From Streblospio benedicti (Eukaryota > Annelida > Polychaeta > Spionida > Spionidae), in contig CM032661.1 of NCBI GenBank assembly GCA_019095985.1, positions 17,345,612 through 17,409,611 on the forward strand: a stretch of 64,000 nt of DNA. The letters run 5' to 3'. Position numbers and translations under genes: made by a program. Each line of letters begins with the position of its first letter. Position 1 is the first letter of the stretch. The notes beneath the pieces are model-generated. The model saw nothing but the letters and a program-made list of their open reading frames with translations, did no database searches and had not been told where the DNA came from. Shown here piece by piece: positions 37,332 to 49,066 of the stretch.

Positions 37332-39549
37332 GTTCCAAGTAAATGTATGTAGCTAGTAGATTGTAATAGTTTTGAATTTCTTTATTTGCTTTCATATTTT
37401 GAAGGTTAAATCTTTCTAATAGCCGCCTTTGAAACTAGTATTATTTGATATTATTCAAAAATTTTTGCTGATTATAATATACAGAAAAAGTATACATAAC
37501 AATCACTCTCTGCCATGCATCAATGCAATGAGTGGAAAATTCACATTTTATTCTAATCCCACAGTCTATATATTAGTTGTAAAATTTAACTTACAAAATG
37601 ATGTTTCAGTGAGCGGAAATTTAAGCCAGGGAACTTAACCATGATGTTTTTTTTTAATTGATTTATATTAATGAAAATTCCAAAGAACACTTTGGGCCTT
37701 GAAACAGTGACAAAGTAGCTGACCATATGAAGGAGGGGCCTTTGGGTGCATGACCTGAAAGTAGTGGAATAAGTGAATATTCAATAAAAGTTTTGAGACT
37801 AAGGCTGACAGCAAGAAACAGCCTTTGTCATTCACTGAAAGCTCATTGGAGAAATAGACAAAAAAAGAGAAACTTCATCCCGATAGACAGAAGAGAAATT
37901 TCACAAAGAAATGAGAAAAATAATGTTGGGAAGGTGGAAAACTTTGCCAAAATAATAGATTCCATAGTAGACCATGTATTAGTAGTTAGTTACACAGGAA
38001 TGAATAATGAATACATTGAATTGCATTATTATAACAAAACTAAGATGAACATCAGTTCAAGAAATGTTTCATTGTTGCTATGTATGGTGCATATGTAATA
38101 TTTTCATGAAGGCCGCATATATGAAAAAAAAAACACATATTACATTATATGGTTTTATTTGAGTTCATTTTTGTCTAAATGGCCAGATATTGAAGAATAT
38201 GTCAGCCCAGTACATGTAGCAACATGTTACTAAACAATAGGAGTGTCATGTTATTGCACAATTAAGTAGGGTATAGACTATTTATAGTAAGCTTTTATAC
38301 ATGTTGTCAGCCCTTGGGGATAGGGCAAAAAACTCAGTCAGGATTAGCCACTCATCTATCCTCCACTCATATAGACTAGTAAAAACTTGAGGAGTAAGTT
38401 TTAGTGACCCCTCCTTTTGACCTTTTGACCTTTGATTTCTTCAATTTTTGCTTAGAAGTGTATTTATATTGTTAAACGCTATTTCTGCTGTAAATTAAAG
38501 ACCAGTAACATTTTGTGTAAATGTGTGGTAAGATTATTGTACATTATAATTGCATTAGATGATTTGAATTAATTGTTCAAATAAATTTTTAAAAGCATTT
38601 TTATTAAGTTTTTGGTAGTGTACCTTTCTTTGTGAACATGAATAGTTTTTTTTATTCTAGTAAAGGAAGTCATATTTCGTAGAATGTATTTTAAGTAGTA
38701 ATCCGTTTGTATCGAAGTTAACCTGAGTATCGGCTGTTGTAAGGGAAAATCAACGTGGCACATAAATTTATATGTTTAATTCATGATTACGCAAAATGAA
38801 AAAAAAGAAACAAAATATTAGAAGTTTCACCCTTAGAACCATTAAGTATCACACATGTTTGTTTATAAAAACTTTATTTTTACTTTTACATGTCAACATA
38901 AAATCAACTCCATTTCACCTATTCTCTCGACCTGCATTCAGACAACGGATTCAGATGTCCAGACCATTGTGTGCCTGCAATGTAAAATAAATTGTTCTTA
39001 TTAAAAAATAGATATTGGTTGCCACAAAAGAATATTTGTCTTTGAAATTAAGTATAAGTACATTATGTATAATATCTAAAGCATAAACTGTAATCAGATA
39101 AAAGTATTTGCAAGTACTATGGTACAATGTATATGTTTTGTTACCAAGTGCTTTATCTTTAAGACTATACTATGATTTCACCTACTTAGATGATTTAAAT
39201 CAACTGTTCCATAGAGTTTTGCATGTGAATATCATTGAGAAGATTACAGAATCTTGAGTAAATCACAAGTTACATACGATGAAAATCATTGGACAGGTTT
39301 CTACTGTTTGGATATTATTCGAAGGGTAGTTGTGGCTTATTAGAATTAAGTGTATTTGTTTAATTAGAAATATTTCTATGTTTTAATAACCGTATTCAAA
39401 TTATTTTGTACATATTACGCACAACTTGTTAAGTCACCCAGTCTCTCAAATTGACCATAACCAATACAAGAAAAAATACAGGGTAGTATACAAAGAAAAA
39501 TTACAATCTGGATATATAGAATACCACGTTAGTGTGAATACGTCGTATT

Positions 39550-40424
39550 TACGGGGCGCCATGTGGGACACCTTCAATTTCGACCCTCATAATACTTTTC
39601 GTCAATGAAAGCCATCTGCAGAGACGAAAGGCAAAAACAAAAGACGAAAGGCAAAATTCAGTAATTAATTTCCGTTCAATTTCTTAGACGAACGGATGAT
39701 TTTACAGATGAAGGACACTAATACAAGCACCATTTTGTTTTTCCTTTTGTCTTAAAAATCGTCCTTACGTTTATGAAATATTTGCCTTTGTTTGTCTTTG
39801 CCTTTCGTCTATATACTTTGCCTTTCGTCTCATCCTCAGAGAACGTACTTCGAACGTAGAAAAACGCCACGTGCAGATAGGCGCCTTCACAAACAAAAAT
39901 TTACAGCATTTTGCACAAAACTAACAAGTTTATTAAATAATATGACATGTTTATTGTGTAAGCTGATAAATGAATTCCAATGATTTTTTAATGGCATGCT
40001 CTTGCTGTTATATAGAATTACTGATAATGATATATAAAGCAGTTATAAGATTATAATTCTCACTTAAATATGTAAGGTTTGCTGGGACAACACGAACGTA
40101 TGCGCCACACAGTATTACGTTATACGTGCATGCCTTTGACGCAACATGCATCCCCATCTACCTGCTTTAAAGAGAACTACAACAAAAGGCATTTTAAAAC
40201 AGAGACGAAAAGCAAAATACACAAAATGCCTTTCGTTCTTTTGCATTTTGCCTTTTGTCTGGCAAGTTTGCCTTTTCGTCACTGTTCCATAATCAATTTC
40301 GTCTTCCTACTTATGACAAAATTCTATTTTGTGTTTTGGCTTTGATTTTGTTGCTGAGTTGATTAATTTCGCAGACGAAAGGCATAAGTGACGAAATTCA
40401 GGGTGTCCCACTTGGTGCCCCGTA
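39550..40424. mobile_element. 875-bp MITE with 5-bp target duplication
   Basis: Inverted ends TACGGGGCGCCATGTGGGAC and GTCCCACTTGGTGCCCCGTA extend for about 33 bp with few mismatches. GTATT flanks both sides (39545-39549 and 40425-40429). Subterminal and internal motifs GACGAAAGGCAAA, in both orientations, occur many times, as in elements whose transposase binds repeated sites. No ORF was seen. The superfamily is unresolved. Confidence 0.85.
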
Positions 40425-40431
40425 GTATTGG

Positions 40432-40507
40432 TATACGGCCAACTCATGATCTTATCTGACTCATCCTGTCAGACTCTTCGGATGAGATAAATGCGAAAGC
40501 CGTATTA
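40432..40507. repeat. Small hairpin next to the 875-bp MITE
   Basis: ATACGGCCAACTCATGATCT and AGATAAATGCGAAAGCCGTAT-like text form outer arms, and CTTATCTGACTCATCC with GGATGAGATAA forms the inner stem. About 76 bp, possibly a minimal palindromic element. Confidence 0.55.
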
Positions 40508-41075
40508 AAGTACGCCATATTAAGCACAAATGTGGTATTTTATTTATCATACATTGTCTTTAAACAGCAAATTAATTATTTTTAGCATGTTATTTGATGA
40601 TTATATGCACAAATTTGTATTGTTTAAATAAAGTGCCATAGTTCCGACATCTACAACAAAACCTTTCAAAATAATTTTAAAAGTCTTATGTTGTGCGTTC
40701 CATGCTGGAGTCTTTTTATGACGTGTCTAATTCCTTGAACTAAATAAACATGACTCATGCGTAGAGGAGGATCAGGTTACTTCATACAGGGGAAATATGA
40801 TGCATGGATTATATGGCATGTTTAACTATGCATTCAGCTAGTAGGATATACATTATGAATATTTAGTGTAGTTTGCATTGTGTTTACATGCCATTCCCCC
40901 AGCCAGTAAGAGATGAGTCAAATAAGCGGTAGCTTCGGAAATATATGTATTACTGGCAATTTCATTTTGAACAATTTTGGGTGGGGGGTTCAAATGTTCT
41001 GATTTCTGATAATTTAATGAACCGCGACATCCAATAAGGAGAGCGTGCATACATTTTGTTACCTTCGTATTTAAG

Positions 41076-42292
41076 TCATTTGCCATTCTCCTTGCGGTAA
41101 TGGTGAAGTATGTCTGGTGTCATTTTGGTATTGCTCCGGTTCAGATTAAACAATTTAACTTGTGAGTCTTTCGTAAGATCCAAATTGGGGAGACCTTCTC
41201 TTCTTTGCCACCTGAAAAAACATCTTTATTTGTTAACTTCTAATGATGTTATAATGTAAAAGAATTATTCAGCTGAATATCCATTATAAATCACTCACTG
41301 TTACTTTTTGTACACTTGACACTGAACGGTTACATGCATACTTACGCAACATCTGGGTTTTTGAAGATATTTCTTATGACAGCAGAAATGCCTATTGCTG
41401 ATGCTCCACCAATGATTATGTAAAGAGGAATCAGTGACTGAAAGTAAGCAAAATGAACATCAAACTTGATGTCTGTAGCTTATATGTAAATAGATAAAAC
41501 CTGGTGAGTTTGTAACATGAGTTATGTTATCAGGTGAGTTCTTGTGCCACATCACGACGAGCCCTTCAGTCTCATCGTGATGTGGAACAAATCCTAATGA
41601 AATAATTTATGTTACACATCGAACCGAGTTTTGTATTTATCATTCTTTTCTAAACAATTTCAACACCGTTTTAAAAAATGTAAAAGACTAGTCTGGCTGA
41701 GTACAAGTATAATAATCATAGTATCACCCCTGTTCAAACAGTGGTAACAACCCTCTCTGGGTTATCTGATACTTCTGGATTATGATAACCAATGAATTTA
41801 TGTGATAAAGAATGAGAATTTATGTGATTTCAATAGTTTATATATCGATTGTTCAAACCATTCACAAATTGGGTGTACATGTTAACTTATCGTACATTTC
41901 ATGGGCAAAATAATTTATTGAAGAATCTTACTTCAGTTCAAATGTGTATAAAACCATGGTATGTACATGTAGCTGGTACAATTGTAAATTGTAATAGATT
42001 TGAATTTTGTTCTTTGCTTTCATACTCAGGGATTTCATATTTCCAATGTTAAATCTTTCTAATAACTTCCTTTGAAACTTAAGTATTATGTCATATCATT
42101 TAGAATAATTTGCTGATTATAAAATACAGAAAACGTGTACATAACAACTCATTCTCAACCACATATACACCAATGCAATGAATGAAAAATTCACACTTTA
42201 TTCTAATCCCACAGTCTATATATTAATTGTAAAATTTAACTTACAAAATGATGCTTCAGTGAGCGGAAATTTAAGCCAGGGAATTTAACCAT
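41076..42292 (-). CDS. NDUFA4: NDUFA4-like cytochrome c oxidase-associated subunit
   Basis: Three exons, 42292-42245, 41437-41346 and 41211-41076, join in phase with canonical borders into 91 residues: MVKFPGLNFRSLKHHF, then SLIPLYIIIGGASAIGISAV, RNIFKNPDVAWQRREG and a hydrophilic tail ending HHYRKENGK. Human NDUFA4 (81 residues) has the same plan: KKHPSLIPLFVFIG, one membrane helix, FNPDVCW, then a polar tail. The protein sits in the inner mitochondrial membrane and associates with complex IV. The gene lies antisense inside XRCC6 intron 12 and is the better-preserved member of a tandem pair. It is the likely working copy. Confidence 0.88.
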
Positions 42293-43070
42293 GATGCTTT
42301 TTTTGATTGAGTTAGTGAAAATTCCAAAGAAAATGCTGTCAAATAGTAATGTCCACCAATTCACTTACAGCAAGTTCACCAATTGCACTAGAGCATTGTG
42401 GGCCATGCAACGGTGACAAAGTAACCAACCATATGAAGGGGCCTGTGGGTGCATGACCTGAACCTGGTAGAATAAGTGAATAAAAGTTTTGGGACTAAGG
42501 CTGACATCAAGAAATAGCCTTTGTGATTTGCTGAAAACTCAGTGAACAGATAGACAGAAGAGGAACTTCATCCAGATGGACAGAAGAGAAATTTTATAAT
42601 GAAATTAGAAAAATTGTGCTCCATAATGTTTCTAATGTAACTAATAATGATGGGAAGATGGACAACTTTCCCAAAATAATAGATGCCATAGTAGAACAAG
42701 TATTAGTAGTTAGTTACACTGGGATGAATAATGAGTACATTGAATTGCATTAATATTATATTGTAACAAAAAACCATGATGAACATTTGTTCAAGAAATA
42801 TTTCAGTATTGCTATGTAAATGCATATGTAATGCATATGTAATATTTTCAGGAAGGCCTCATATATAAACAATAAACACATATATGACATTATATGGTTT
42901 TATTTTATTGGGTTTGATTTTGTCTAAATGGCTAGATATTGAAGAATATGTCAGCCCAGTACATGTGGCCACATGTCACTAAACAAAAGGACTGTAATGC
43001 TATTGCACAATTAAGTAGGGTATAGACTATTTATAGTATAAGCTTTATAAATTGTGTTGCAACCCTTGGG

Positions 43071-43694
43071 GATAGGAAGCTTGCATCACAGTATGCTTGG
43101 GGCTTTTGTTTGGGCCAGTCCTTTAACAAGCACCTGGTCAGCTCTGGTCAGGTGTTAACTGCATGGACAGCTCAAAGTCAAGGCTGTGTACATACAGAGC
43201 ATCCCTCTTTGTATGTAATGCTCAAGTAATAATAGAATATACATGTTTATCAAGTCCTGATAATAGGATATGTATTTTTTTTTAAATGGTTACATTTATA
43301 TTATACACTAAATACCATGTGACCTTTAAATATAACACATACTGGAATTGACCTCATTATGGAGGTCTCTCAGGAGAAATGACCAAACATGATTTCTGAC
43401 TGCTTAGACTTGCAGCTATCATGTTATGTAACTGCTGAGTGTTAAATACTTATTCCTGGTCATTTACACATTATATGAATGCAACTTGGGAAGGAGTAAA
43501 GAACAGTTTACATCATTTCACTCTAAATGTTCATGTTTATTTTCAAATATTAGTTGACAGTGTTTGAAAAAGAATGAAGAAAAATGTACAGATAATTCAA
43601 GTTATGTCGACATATTAAGTGACAAAAAATATTTCATCAGAGATATTGACAAGAGTTGTTTGTTGCTGCAGTTTTGTTGTGATCAATACAAGCT
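43071..43694. other. 5' flank of the EI24-like gene
   Basis: Spacer between duplication unit B and the EI24-like ORF. It probably contains its promoter or 5' UTR. No motif could be assigned. An overlapping plus-strand ORF at 43564-43773 lacks recognisable features. Confidence 0.35.
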
Positions 43695-44897
43695 ATGTCT
43701 GGAAATGTTCAAGATGGTCTCGTTCACATTTCTCAAGGATTGTTGGATTCAGTCAACATGGTCAAAATTATGAACAAAATTAAAAAGTATCACTATTATG
43801 AAGAGGTTAAGAATTCACCTCAGCTGCGACAGAAATCCAGAACCAATCTTGAATCCAGAAGAGCTAAGAAATATTCGGAGAGTCGAAGTCCAGATGATGA
43901 AAGGCCTCAAATAAAAGATTTACTTATCCTTCTCTTCGCGATTAATTTGTCAATGATGACAATTGTCATGTTACTTTATTACAGTGCAATGTTAATAATG
44001 AATCTGCTAGGAGTTGCGTGTTTTATATTCCTACTAGACTGGATATGTGGTTCCTGTGTGTTTGTTACTTTCATGCTTTGTAAGGCTGTAAATGTGTTCT
44101 TTAATAACAAAATAGGAAGAGCCATTTTTCGAATAACGTTCGGTAAAGAGGCAGAAATTAGTACTTCGCTTTTGTGTGCAGATGTTGTATGTACAACTGT
44201 GTTGCAAAATTTAGTCGTAGGTGTGTGTTGTCTGCTGTTGACATTGAGGTCTTATGTTCTATTTCCACTATCTGTCCCATTGTCAGTAGTTTCAACCTCT
44301 CTGCTGTGTATGTTGACTTCGATGTTGGTTTTTGAGTATAAATGGTTTTACCTTGGATGGAATATGTATAGGCGTCTTGCTTATATGGAGCAAAACTGGC
44401 TTTATTTTACTGCATTTGGATTCCCCATTACATTTCTCTCATCACTAAGTGACAACATACTGATAAATAGTCTTTTTTTCTCATTATGTTTTCCCTTGTT
44501 GATTATAAGCTCTGCAGAAGCATGTCCACCACCACGACAATCACCAATTGTTATCAAATGGTTCCATTTTTTTAACAAGTGTACTGATTGGGTTATTGGA
44601 TGCACAAATGCATTGTTATCATCTATCAAACCTATGGTTTCTATTGGCACTAAACTTATTTCAAACAATTATGTCAAATGCATGGTGGTCATTGTAACTT
44701 TTATTTGTTTTGGTATTACTATATTATTGACAAAATTATTTCTATTCTTGTGCATAGTTTATTGCTTTTTGCTGCCATGGGTTTTATACCCAATCTTTCC
44801 TTCAGATTCTACTGATGTTGATAAGGATAGAGTGTCGTCTTCCTTTATTAAGGAGGCCCGAAAATTTATGTCCATGCTGGAGAATAGAAATAGATAG
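43695..44897 (+). CDS. EI24: Intronless EI24 (PIG8) homologue, probable retrogene
   Basis: One open frame of 400 residues, against about 340-360 in vertebrates. The start MSGNVQDGLVHISQGLLDS parallels the EI24 N-terminus. The signature FEYKWFYLGWNMYRRL, then EQNWLYFTAFGFPITFLSSL and LFFSLCFPLLIISSAEA, closely follows the human FEYRWF...NWPYY...LFIISANEA block. About six hydrophobic segments lie near residues 75-95, 100-130, 165-190, 193-212, 236-252 and 256-272, and another is near the C-terminus. EI24 is an ER membrane protein linked to autophagy and p53-induced apoptosis. Vertebrate EI24 has many introns, so an intronless copy in an XRCC6 intron suggests old retroposition with the frame kept. 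The C-terminal ~120 residues are unlike vertebrate EI24. AATAAAATAAG at 45004 may serve as poly(A) signal. Confidence 0.88.
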   Translation: MSGNVQDGLVHISQGLLDSVNMVKIMNKIKKYHYYEEVKNSPQLRQKSRTNLESRRAKKYSESRSPDDERPQIKDLLILLFAINLSMMTIVMLLYYSAMLIMNLLGVACFIFLLDWICGSCVFVTFMLCKAVNVFFNNKIGRAIFRITFGKEAEISTSLLCADVVCTTVLQNLVVGVCCLLLTLRSYVLFPLSVPLSVVSTSLLCMLTSMLVFEYKWFYLGWNMYRRLAYMEQNWLYFTAFGFPITFLSSLSDNILINSLFFSLCFPLLIISSAEACPPPRQSPIVIKWFHFFNKCTDWVIGCTNALLSSIKPMVSIGTKLISNNYVKCMVVIVTFICFGITILLTKLFLFLCIVYCFLLPWVLYPIFPSDSTDVDKDRVSSSFIKEARKFMSMLENRNR

Positions 44898-47800
44898 TCA
44901 AAAGGATTCTTCTGGCAGTTGAAGAAAAGTATGAAACAGTTTATTTTTGTATTTATGTGCATCTTAGACTTGCATCGAAAGTCAGAAAGAAATAATGTAA
45001 TGTAATAAAATAAGTAAGAAAAAATGTGGATATGATGACTTACCAAAAGGCTCAGCTAAACAACGTCTCCAGTTATAGGCTTTTGTCTGTATAAGATGAG
45101 AGCATGCCACAGCGTATACTTTGCAGATTTTGAAAAAGCAAAAACTTGAAAGAACCTTAATGCCAGAGACTTGAAAAAATACACTATCATAAGGAAATTA
45201 TGAACATGTGAACTGAGACAGGATTTCCACAATTGGTAGTTAATGTGTATGTGTATAATTGTGTATGTAGATCTAAGATCTTTAGACTGAACAATGAACA
45301 TGGTTGAAAAACAAAACAAAAAAAGAACAACGCAAAGATTTCATCCTTTTGAAGTGAAAATGAAAAACTCTCATAAAGTAGGCGACAAAATAGAGCCTAC
45401 CTGGCGGCCTGGTGCTGGCTGATTTGAACCTGGGCTTGCTTGTTTCAAAAGTTCATGGCTCGATGGGCTAATTTTCATGAGTTTCATACCCTGGATAAAG
45501 GATCATAATTTTTTTTGGGGTGATGATAGATTGTGTGACATTGTATTTTGTTGTAGTTTATGTATTAATAGCATTTAGTTAAGCTTGAAGGTACATGTAC
45601 ATGTAATAATTGTGTTGTGATCTCCTAACATTGTTCAAAGTGAAAGACTTGAAATTTCATAGTCTAATTACACTACCACAAGTTTTTTTACGAAAAAAGA
45701 TTTTTGATGAGTTTGGGAGATGGAGATTAGGCAGTGAAGTTTTATCGGTATCAAGGATAATCTAAACTATAGGATTAATCTTGTTTATATCGAAAGTCAA
45801 TATGTTAGCCAGTTTAAAGCAGTGTTCTTTTGAACATTACTAAGATTATTGAATATTGCCAGGTTTATGATAAATGTACAAGCTGTTGAACTGTCATTCA
45901 TGTACATGTATTTGTTTGGATGGAGTGATGGATCCAAAGTTTCTTGCCAGTTGTTTGAGTCTTGTGTCCAAACACTTGCAGACTGCATGCATGTAATGAC
46001 CCAGCTGGTTGAACTGCATCTTCCACTAGTACCAATCTTGAGGTACCAGTGATGTGGATGCAGAAAAAGACTACAACATCAGTTTCTGTTGTAGAGTGCA
46101 AAAATGTTTGAGAATTGGAAATACAGGGGGCTCTCAGTGAAATATGTTGGAATGCATTTATTTGACATACATAGATTATAAGATAACGGGTCTGTGACAT
46201 TCCCACTATCTACTAAAGACTAGAAGATTTATGAAAACGATTGATGATAACCACACTCCTCCCACCATTTTAGAATAGACAGGATATTGATATTATAGGC
46301 AATTACCAAAAAGGATAATATATTATAATATATTATCATTGTATTATAGAAAGATTGCTATTGAAATTAGAGTGCCCTAATTCAGTTATTTTTTTGTGTG
46401 CAATGGAGTATGTGATTATTTATATAGCACACACACACATATATACATTATAGGACAAAATATCAGAATGTATGTGGGTTTTGAGCTATTGCATTGGAGA
46501 TAAACTACATATAGGAATAATACTTGCACATATACATAGTCTGTTTGAAGTGTAACATACACTTGTCTATTTGTGTAAGAGGATGTTCAAAACACTTGTA
46601 TGTTTGTAAATTACATTTTACTGATGAGTGTATCTGTATTTTTACATGACAAAAGATGTTCTTTATGCAGTCATTTTCTTAATGCATTTTGTAGATAAAG
46701 AATTTTACTATGCAGATTTTTGATACTTTTTCTTATTTTTGTGATATGAAAATAAAGTCTTACTTAGTTTTATTTACTTATTTAGCGTATTTTTGTTTGT
46801 ATTTTTATCTGTTCAGAATGAAGTCAATAATGGTCGACTTGGATTATCATACTTGAGATAAGCATCACGTATTTCTGAAATGTTGCTATGTTTAAGCAGT
46901 AAATAACAGTATAGAGGAAAAGCAAATATATTCAAAATATTAAGCTGACTATTATATAATTTTCCTCTTATATAGGTGGGAGTTTGGTAACTCTAACAGT
47001 TTAAGTTATCAAACCGCTATTACCCTATATAATTTATAAAACTCAACCCTCTCTACCTAGTCCCAAAGTTTATAGAAGGCTTTTTCTAGAAAAGGAAGGA
47101 CACTTTGTTCTTTATTTTAATGAAGGTTGGTCATTATTAAAATTAAGGAAATAACAGTAGTACACAAGCAAAGCTTGGCATAGCTTTTATTTTATTGTCC
47201 ATGTTAATATTGTGTGTTTTGTAAGTATAAGTTTATAAGCCTATGGACTTCTTGATTTTGATACAAGGACTGCAGCTGACACACAACACTGTAAGGTGTG
47301 AGCTTCTCATTTGTAGATATAATGGGACCATGTTGCTTGTGATTTTCACGCTTTAGATGTCACTTCTGAAGTACAGGTAACAAAAATGTGTGCACCTAAA
47401 TGGACTTAATTAATATTTGCAGTTAAGAATTTTAGGAAGCCTTTGCAAGGGTAATCAGTGATCACCAGTGATGACCAAAGGCCACTTGCCTTAAATAGTT
47501 GGTGGGGAGCAAGCAGAGATTATAAATATCTTGGTTTCTTATTTGGATTCGGTAACTGGCAGATATTTACTGTTCTGAATACATTTGTATCATGAATATG
47601 AATTCAGAGATGGAACAATATGGTCTGCTCATAATAACTGCTACTGATGACCATAGGTCACTTCAGGACACAGATCATATAATATGCAAATATATTAGCA
47701 GATCTCATTTATTGATTAGATGTTTGGTATTTGAAGAAGTCCAGCTACTTTACCATGTTTCCTAGGTATATACAGTTACATCAGTTTCTGTTCATTTAAC

Positions 47801-49066
47801 ATACATGTATAGAACAGATTTGGATGGGCTCTACACATTACAATTGGATAACATTAATTTTGTAAAGTTTCTTTTGAAAAATAAAGAATTGTGTATAGTT
47901 TGTTAGATCTGTTATTAACTTTATTGAGCGAATGACTACTGGTAATATTGTTTGAAAATATTCATAGCGGCTGTTATATTTTCATTATTCAAGTCGCCTA
48001 TCGATGATTTTGTAACATTGGTGTTGTTTTTTGTTCAAACAGCATAATGGTTTACAGATTTTCAAATATCTATATGGGAATGGATGATATTGGGACAAAA
48101 TATGCTGCATTTTACAGCAATTATATTGATTGAATTGAATTACCACCAGAGCAAGACCTTGTGTGAACTGTCCAAATTAGGGTAAAATTGATTGAAATGC
48201 CATTTGGCTTTCTATAGAAAAACTAAAAGATAATAGTTAAACATTTGTACAAGTTAAGAAACCTCAAGTGAACTTTCCCAACCTCCATTGAGAACACATA
48301 AAACTTTTAATGTTTCAAAAATCTGGCATTCACCTATTGCATGGAACTTATATTCTTCAATTTAACATAATTTCAGGTGGTGTTTAAAATGAAAAAGGTG
48401 TAGCTCACAGGGTTGTTTGAATAAATTGAATGTTCCGTCATTTCAATTAATGAAATGTCTAAAAGTACAAATGACTTAACATGTCCACATGGAGCTATAG
48501 AAGAGATTTGAAAGGATTTATTGGACTTAGCAATATATCATTATATGTAATTAAGCCATTAGATTTATGTATGACACCAAGTCAGATTAGGACTATATCA
48601 CATAGTCTCTAGTCAATGCAAGAGATGTAAATCGCTCAGGCGACGTGGCAATTTGTATGTTCACATACAATGCTGTGATATTGATGTTAGTAAATGATGT
48701 AGCCATTCATGCATTTTACTACGTTGCAATTGGTCTAAAAATTTCTTGTACTTTCCCTAATTCACCACATTACAATGTCCCAAAATGTTAATAGCACTTG
48801 CCAGACTTTTAATAATCAACATATAAATTAAATTGTTAATTTTATTGAGGATTTTCATACATTGATATCACACCAGCTTAAGGTTTTCATACATAAAATC
48901 ACATCAACTAAACCTTTGCATGATCCTCTTAGTGACAAAGCTTCCGCTAATATGTCTCCATATTAAAATGCAAAATTCTGTTAATGTAAAACTGTTCTAA
49001 TCATAACCTGTGTCACACACACACGCGCACATTCATCCATAGGTTTAAAAAAACACAATTCAGTGA
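44898..49066. other. Long AT-rich part of XRCC6 intron 12
   Basis: No convincing gene. It contains motifs such as ACATGTACATGTA (45592), a TATATTATAATATATTATCA run (46318) and an AC-run near 46430. The minus-strand ORFs near 45.0-45.3 and 45.8-46.2 kb show no motif. One exon-like end (GCCTTTTG/GTAAGT, minus, at 45044) is isolated. Confidence 0.35.

Larger units (their letters stand above)
35318..37642 (-). pseudogene. NDUFA4: NDUFA4-like gene, unit A copy, probably decayed
   Basis: Exon-like segments 37642-37595 (MVKFPGLNFRSLKHHF), 35656-35565 (SLVSIYVIIGGASTIAISAV...NPDV) and 35441-35318 (WQSREGLPNLELKKDSQVK) match the neighbouring copy at 42.3-41.1 kb. The acceptor of exon 2 reads AC where the other copy has AG (TTTCAC against TTTCAG), so normal splicing is lost. 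The C-terminus differs after TPDILH, where a LINE end has inserted just downstream. Frames are otherwise open. NDUFA4 is a small single-pass subunit associated with cytochrome c oxidase in the inner mitochondrial membrane. It lies in XRCC6 intron 12, antisense. Confidence 0.75.
32300..38320. repeat. Segmental duplication, unit A
   Basis: Unit A shares long collinear blocks with unit B (38430-43070). One example is TTAAACGCTATTTCTGCTGT (near 32357 and 38476). Others are the blocks around the NDUFA4-like exons and the end block CCCTTGGGGATAGG (38312 and 43060). The copies have diverged by substitutions and by different element insertions: the element at 33006, the CT-rich MITE at 33811, a LINE end and family A copy 2 are found only in A. 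It is a direct tandem duplication of a nested gene with its flanks. Confidence 0.8.
38430..43070. repeat. Segmental duplication, unit B
   Basis: Collinear with unit A from the TTTGCTTAGAAGTG block near 38445 to the CCCTTGGGGATAGG block near 43060. It contains the NDUFA4-like gene with intact splice sites. It lacks the LINE end and the family A element found in A, and carries its own 875-bp MITE (39550-40424). Confidence 0.8.
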
